From Numida meleagris (lineage: Eukaryota > Chordata > Aves > Galliformes > Numididae), in the NCBI RefSeq assembly GCF_002078875.1, contig NC_034410.1:81685367-81749366 (forward strand): a stretch of DNA of 64,000 bases. Reading direction: 5' to 3'. The position numbers were made by a program, and so were the translations under genes. Below, in pieces: positions 59,996 to 64,000 of the stretch. A model generated the notes under the pieces. That model did no database searches. It was not told the origin of the DNA and was given only the letters and a program-made list of their open reading frames with translations. Each line of letters opens with the position of its first letter. The first letter of the stretch is position 1.

Positions 59996-62764
59996 GTAAA
60001 TTGAAATTTTTTTTCAATAATGAAGGATTTCTGGCGGAAAAAAAAATGTAAAATTTGCAGCTCTTTTGTTTTGTTAAATAGCAAACAAACCCTTTGCACC
60101 TATTGAAGACTTCCTTCTCAGTGGCCAAATCGCTGTCTTTTCCCTGCTTGGAAATCCACAGGCTTTGATGGGGTTTCTGCCTTTGAGGGGCAAACATGCC
60201 ATGATGAAATGAGGCTTCCTTTAACTCGAGACCATTTTCTCCCTTAAGTTTAATGTAGTAACTGCTGAATCGTGATGTTGTAGTGATTTGCATCTCTACC
60301 TCCCAAGGAATTGTCTTTTCTGCACATAAAACAATGAGATAAGAGGCCTTGCTGATTCAGTTTTTCATGAGATTCTAAACAAATTTTCACATGCCATTAG
60401 CTTTTAGTTCAGTAGGAAGAAAAATGAGGGCTGAGCTGTTTGTTCCATCCTTCCAATTTTCCTATCCTATGATTCAAAAAGCAGAGAGAGATACATAGGA
60501 GCTGCAGACTACAGTTCTAGGCTGTGACCATCATTAGCTCAGGTGGAGAAGCCCATAAAATATACATTGCCTCAAAGACCACAGCTCTGTAGTGATCAGT
60601 GTTTCTGGTTACACATGTAAAGGGTAGCCCCGACTGGAAAACACCGTAAGAATCTTAAGAACCAGTTTTCTGCCCTAGAGAGATAATTATAACCAGAGTT
60701 TGTCATGCAGTCCAGGCAGGGAGAAAAAGGCAGATTTTGACCTTCGCTGATTAATTATACTTTTCCTTTTTTGTTTGTTTGTTTGCTGGCTTTTATAGAG
60801 AGGTAAAGGAACGAAGTGTAATTAGGGCATTTCCAAGTCTTCTTCTTGATCCTTTCACTCTAAATAAATGCTTATGTACTTTCTTTGTTAAAAGCTAATA
60901 ACTATACCCTGGTAATCAAATATCAGCATGTTAAAAATTGAAGTATTTTACCAGTAGGCCAAAGATTTATTAGGTTGTGCTATGAAGGACTTCTCATATA
61001 GTGAGTCATTTCCATTCTAGTAGATAAGAAGAATCAGAAAGCAAAGGGAAGCACTGTTTTCCAGCAGCTATCAGATTCCCAGCAGACATTTTACCCATTG
61101 GTTCTACTCAGATGCATTAAGGGCAAAGAAATAAAGCCTTTGGTTCCAGCTTCTTCGTCAGCCATGCTGCTGAACCTGTCTTCTTATAGTTCTCATTTCT
61201 CTAATAGCATTTCACAGCTTTACCACTGTGGAGGGAGGGAGAGAACTGAGCAACTCTAAGTAGCAAGAGCAAGAGTATGCAAAGCAATAACATTTGAATA
61301 GATAGGGGAACCGCAGGTAGACTATGAGACCCCATCTTACTTACTTTGGGGAGTTTTTGATGAGAGCACAGGGGTAGCTGTCATGGTAAGAAAGCAGCTC
61401 AATTGATAGCAGAAACCTAAAAAGATATTTAAAACTCTGAAGTATTTAAAATGTCAGGAACATATGAGGAAAGATAAACATGAAATGGAATTATAAGTGA
61501 AAAGGCAACTGCAATGTATAAATTGAAACCTTTAACCATAACTGACCAAAAGGACAGCATAACAATCAAAATAAAATGTTTAAAAAGTAGAATTTATAAA
61601 AATATGTTAATAAAATGTGTAAAGACTATGGGGAACAGAAAGAATCCCATAAAGAAGATATATTAAGTGTGAAGAATGATCTTTGTCCATATTTAATCAC
61701 TTCATCTTTTGCCCTTTGGAAAAAAAAAAGCATAATTTTTTCTCAAATTATCCACATTGGTTAGCAGTATTATATTCAGGAAAATGCAGTCTAAGATTCT
61801 TGCATCATTTATTTTTACAAATTGACTGCTATGGTTTGTTATTTACAGTGCTGTCTTAAACAGATTATTCTGCAGATTATAGTTTTAAAAAGCAGTAGTC
61901 AGAAAAATAAAACTTCATTACAGTGACATTCTAAACGGTTGTGATGTGTGAAGAAGGCCATTAGGTTTTCAATTCCATCATATGCTACAGAAGAGTAACA
62001 GCATCTGATGAGCAGCACTTTCAGAAATCACTAGAAGACTTGATTTAGGTGCTTGTATTCCTACAAGTAACTTTGAAAATCTTGCTTTTATGATTCTACT
62101 CATGAAGTTGCCATGAGAGCTGTACCCTGGGTATACAATCAGGTCTGTGATTCAAGTAGCTCCTGTCATGAAGGCAGCCCAGGTACCAGCCAAGAGGTCC
62201 AAAGTGCAGCCAGATGTGAAAGCTGTCCTCCCCTACGGGTCAGAGAGGGAGGAGGGGGAGGAGGAAGCAGTTACATGTTGACCTTGAAGGCAGGCAGGTA
62301 AACTTCCTCTCTTAAGGAAGTTTTCCTTCCAGCTTATGGGTAGATCAAAAGTATGATGGCAACCTGTCTTGTGCCATGGTCACAATATTTAAGCCCCACT
62401 TCAGATTACAAAATATTCTGAGCTTTTATGCACTGTGTAAAATGAGCTGGGATAGTACAAAATGTAATCTGACAGATTTCAGAAGAAACCCTAAATCTCA
62501 AAATCCTGACATTTATGAAGTCCCTCCTGAGCTGAACAGATTATTTTCTGCTCCCGCTCCTTCTTAGAGAAGTACTCCCAGCCCACTGGGATCGAGCCAT
62601 ATATCAGCACTGTCACTAATTGCAAAATTTCCAAACCCATTGCTTACCCAGTTTCAGAGTAGTTGTGCATGCATCCCAAAAATGTTTTTCTTGTGGTGGG
62701 GAACGTTCTTGGTGTTCTGGCTCCCTTCTCCTGACTTTTCCCATCTGTGTGTGTGTGATTGCAG
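59996..62764 (+). other. FHOD3: Intron of about 2.8 kb, phase 1
   Basis: No transposon recognised. A purine-rich G-run patch lies at about 62241-62270, but it lacks four separate G-triplets in close spacing. The 3' end carries a (TG)n acceptor, listed separately. Confidence 0.8.
62746..62764 (+). promoter_or_regulatory. FHOD3: (TG)n repeat in place of part of the pyrimidine tract at an acceptor
   Basis: About six TG units run directly into GATTGCAG, the acceptor of the FH1/FH2 exon. UG repeats at 3' splice sites are bound by TDP-43 and CELF proteins and can weaken exon use, as in the well-known CFTR case. The effect here is inferred. Confidence 0.5.
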
Positions 62765-63654
62765 GTCCATGGTCCCAGACCATTCAGGATGCTGGCGTGA
62801 ATGAGCAGTGCAGCAACATCCTCAACAACAAGCGGTTTATGCTGGACATGCTGTATGCGCATAACAAAAAGCCCAAGGATGAAGACGAGAAAGAGCTGGA
62901 GGCGAAGGAGGAAAAGAAGGAGACGGAGGAAAACGAGGAGTCCCTCACTAGTCTAGCCAGTAGGATCTCTATCCTTCAGGCCACAAAGCAGGCCAAAGAT
63001 GAAAGTGTCAAAAAGATGGAGATCGGAAACCTGGACAACCAAGGCAGTGTGAAAGCCTTTGCGGAAAAATTCAACAGTGGTGAGCTGGCCAAGGGGACAG
63101 CCTTGCCTGAAGATGAAAGCAGTGAACAGGTCCCTGAGAAAACACCAGCACAGCCAAAGAAGGAATCTGACTACATCTGGGATCAACTCATGGCTAATCC
63201 TAGAGAACTTAAAATCAAAGACATGGATTTTACAGACTTGGGGGAGGAGGATGATGTAGATGTGTTGGACATGGATATGGGTCCTGGGGACTCCCTTGTT
63301 CCCCCTCCTCCACCTCCGCCTTCTTTCCTGGGTTTGCCTCCTCCACCACCTCCCCCACTGTTTGGATGTCCGCCTCCACCTCCACCCTCTGCTAATTTAT
63401 TGGCTCCTCCTCCGCTATTCAGCACTCCTCAGGGTTTAGGGTCACCCCAGGTTTCTAGGGGTCAGCCAGCATTTATAAAGAAGAAGAAAACCATCCGTCT
63501 GTTTTGGAATGAGGTACGGCCATTTGAGTGGCAGTGTAAAAACAACAAACGCTGCAGAGAATTCCTGTGGTCGAAACTGGAACCCATTAAGGTGGACACT
63601 TCCAAACTGGAGCATCTCTTTGAGTCGAAGTCCAAGGAACTGCCTGTCACAAAG
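62765..63654 (+). CDS. FHOD3: FHOD3 exon (about human exon 19): pre-FH1, FH1 and start of FH2
   Basis: 890-base exon, the largest here, between acceptor GTGATTGCAG and donor GTACAG at 63655. Two bases complete glycine, then PWSQTIQDAGVNEQCSNI, the NKRFMLDMLYAHNKKP block, an acidic Lys/Glu stretch, SVKAFAEKFNSGELAKG and ESDYIWDQLMANPRELKI. The FH1 segment at 63301-63414 has proline runs of 7, 7, 6 and 3 residues, sites for profilin and SH3/WW proteins. FH2 begins at about 63472 with KKKKTIRLFWNEVRPFEW and runs through REFLWSKLEPIKVDTSKL and HLFESKSKELPVTK to a codon boundary. FH2 forms the dimeric ring that nucleates and caps actin. Only its lasso/linker start lies here, and the rest is beyond the window. 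Confidence 0.97.
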
Positions 63655-64000
63655 GTACAGCTTATATTCAGCTCACTCTTACTTTGCTATTGTATTGGTA
63701 TTCATTTTGACTTAGATGTTGATGATTTATGCTGTTTATATGAAAACAGTGGAAATTACGGGATGTGTTTCTAGCTTGGTCTATGACAGAAGATATTCCA
63801 TAACCTGAAACTAGGAAATGAGCCTACAGTGGTGTCGGTGCCAAGCCTGGCCTCTTGTCTCAGGTCTGCCAGTTTGGGGATATCACTTCAGGTGGGGAAT
63901 GCCAACAAACTTTACATTGGCATGTTCGTAGTTGAATGCCAAAACCAGGTATTTAAATATGAAATATTTTCTGTTACATTTAACTAAAGGTCAGAGCATG
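63655..64000 (+). other. FHOD3: 5' end of the next intron
   Basis: Intron sequence after the donor GTACAG. The FH2 frame stays open for another 40 codons before a TAG at 63772-63774, but the wording is not FH2 and there is no AATAAA nearby. Confidence 0.75.

Larger units (their letters stand above)
1..64000 (+). other. FHOD3: FHOD3 gene, internal portion (13 exons, about 960 codons)
   Basis: All recognisable coding sequence belongs to one + strand gene. The 13 exons join in phase at GT-AG borders to give 2880 bases of uninterrupted frame. The order of domains is FH3 end, Arg/Ser linker, charged helix, Glu-rich linker, FH1 and FH2 start. This order and the wording of the exons (for example the DYIWDQLMANPREL block and the KKKKTIRLFWNEVRP FH2 start) are those of FHOD3. 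The paralogue FHOD1 shares the architecture, but the block from 53087 to 63654 reads as FHOD3. From family knowledge, FHOD3 is an autoinhibited formin that promotes actin filament assembly in sarcomeres. Both gene ends lie outside the window. The human exon numbers used in other entries are inferred by order and isoform logic, not checked. Confidence 0.95.

Noticed and set aside
59652..60293. 213-codon open frame on the minus strand over the Glu-rich exon
   Set aside because: It is the antisense of repetitive GAG/CCA/ACA codons and reads as Ser/Leu low complexity. The + strand frame matches FHOD3 and explains it.
62237..62270. Second possible G-quadruplex in a GGGAGGAGGGGGAGG patch
   Set aside because: Only three G-triplet runs can be separated with short loops, so it does not meet the canonical pattern.
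62620..62764. Open frame extending upstream of the FH1/FH2 exon
   Set aside because: It has no ATG start, is preceded by a proper acceptor, and the FHOD3 wording begins exactly at the splice border.
63655..63774. Frame continuing into the intron after the FH2 start, suggesting a truncated isoform
   Set aside because: The added residues are not FH2 and I see no polyadenylation signal nearby. Chance open intron sequence is the simpler reading.

Overview
This window is vertebrate nuclear DNA, most likely from a bird of the chicken group. The evidence is CR1 LINE fragments with the typical bird 3' end (a tail of ATTCTATG-type repeats), one deleted copy of a Galluhop-like mariner transposon, sparse repeats overall, and short exons with GT-AG boundaries in long AT-rich introns. 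The species assignment is an inference.

The whole window appears to lie inside one gene on the + strand, FHOD3 (formin homology 2 domain containing 3), an actin-assembly formin of cardiac and skeletal muscle sarcomeres. I could place 13 consecutive internal coding exons: 790-901, 7261-7355, 13396-13539, 15464-15702, 17031-17117, 29343-29444, 31651-32028, 34362-34487, 45323-45457, 49242-49292, 53087-53301, 59690-59995 and 62765-63654. Joined, they total 2880 bases, an open frame of 960 codons with every junction in phase. The 5' exons (N-terminal GTPase-binding domain and first part of FH3) and the 3' exons (rest of FH2, and the DAD tail) lie outside the window.

Layout: the first three exons encode the end of the FH3/armadillo-type inhibitory domain. 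Exon 15464 begins an Arg/Ser-rich disordered linker. Exons at 17031, 29343 and 31651 (acidic, very acidic and serine-rich) form an insertion that the usual short FHOD3 isoform lacks. Exons 34362 to 53087 encode a Ser/Tyr-rich linker and then a charged helical (coiled-coil) segment. Exon 59690 is a Glu-rich linker. Exon 62765 encodes the pre-FH1 region, the proline-rich FH1 segment (profilin-actin binding) and the first part of FH2 (actin nucleation and barbed-end binding).

The most notable architecture is a run of seven consecutive phase-2 introns, which makes six exons in a row (87, 102, 378, 126, 135 and 51 bases) skippable without a frame change. RBFOX-type TGCATG motifs, long pyrimidine tracts, weak donors and a (TG)n acceptor lie at or near several of these exons. 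This suggests a regulated alternative-splicing module. I saw no RNA gene, CRISPR array, second gene or credible new system. The remaining DNA is intron with a few old transposons and microsatellites.
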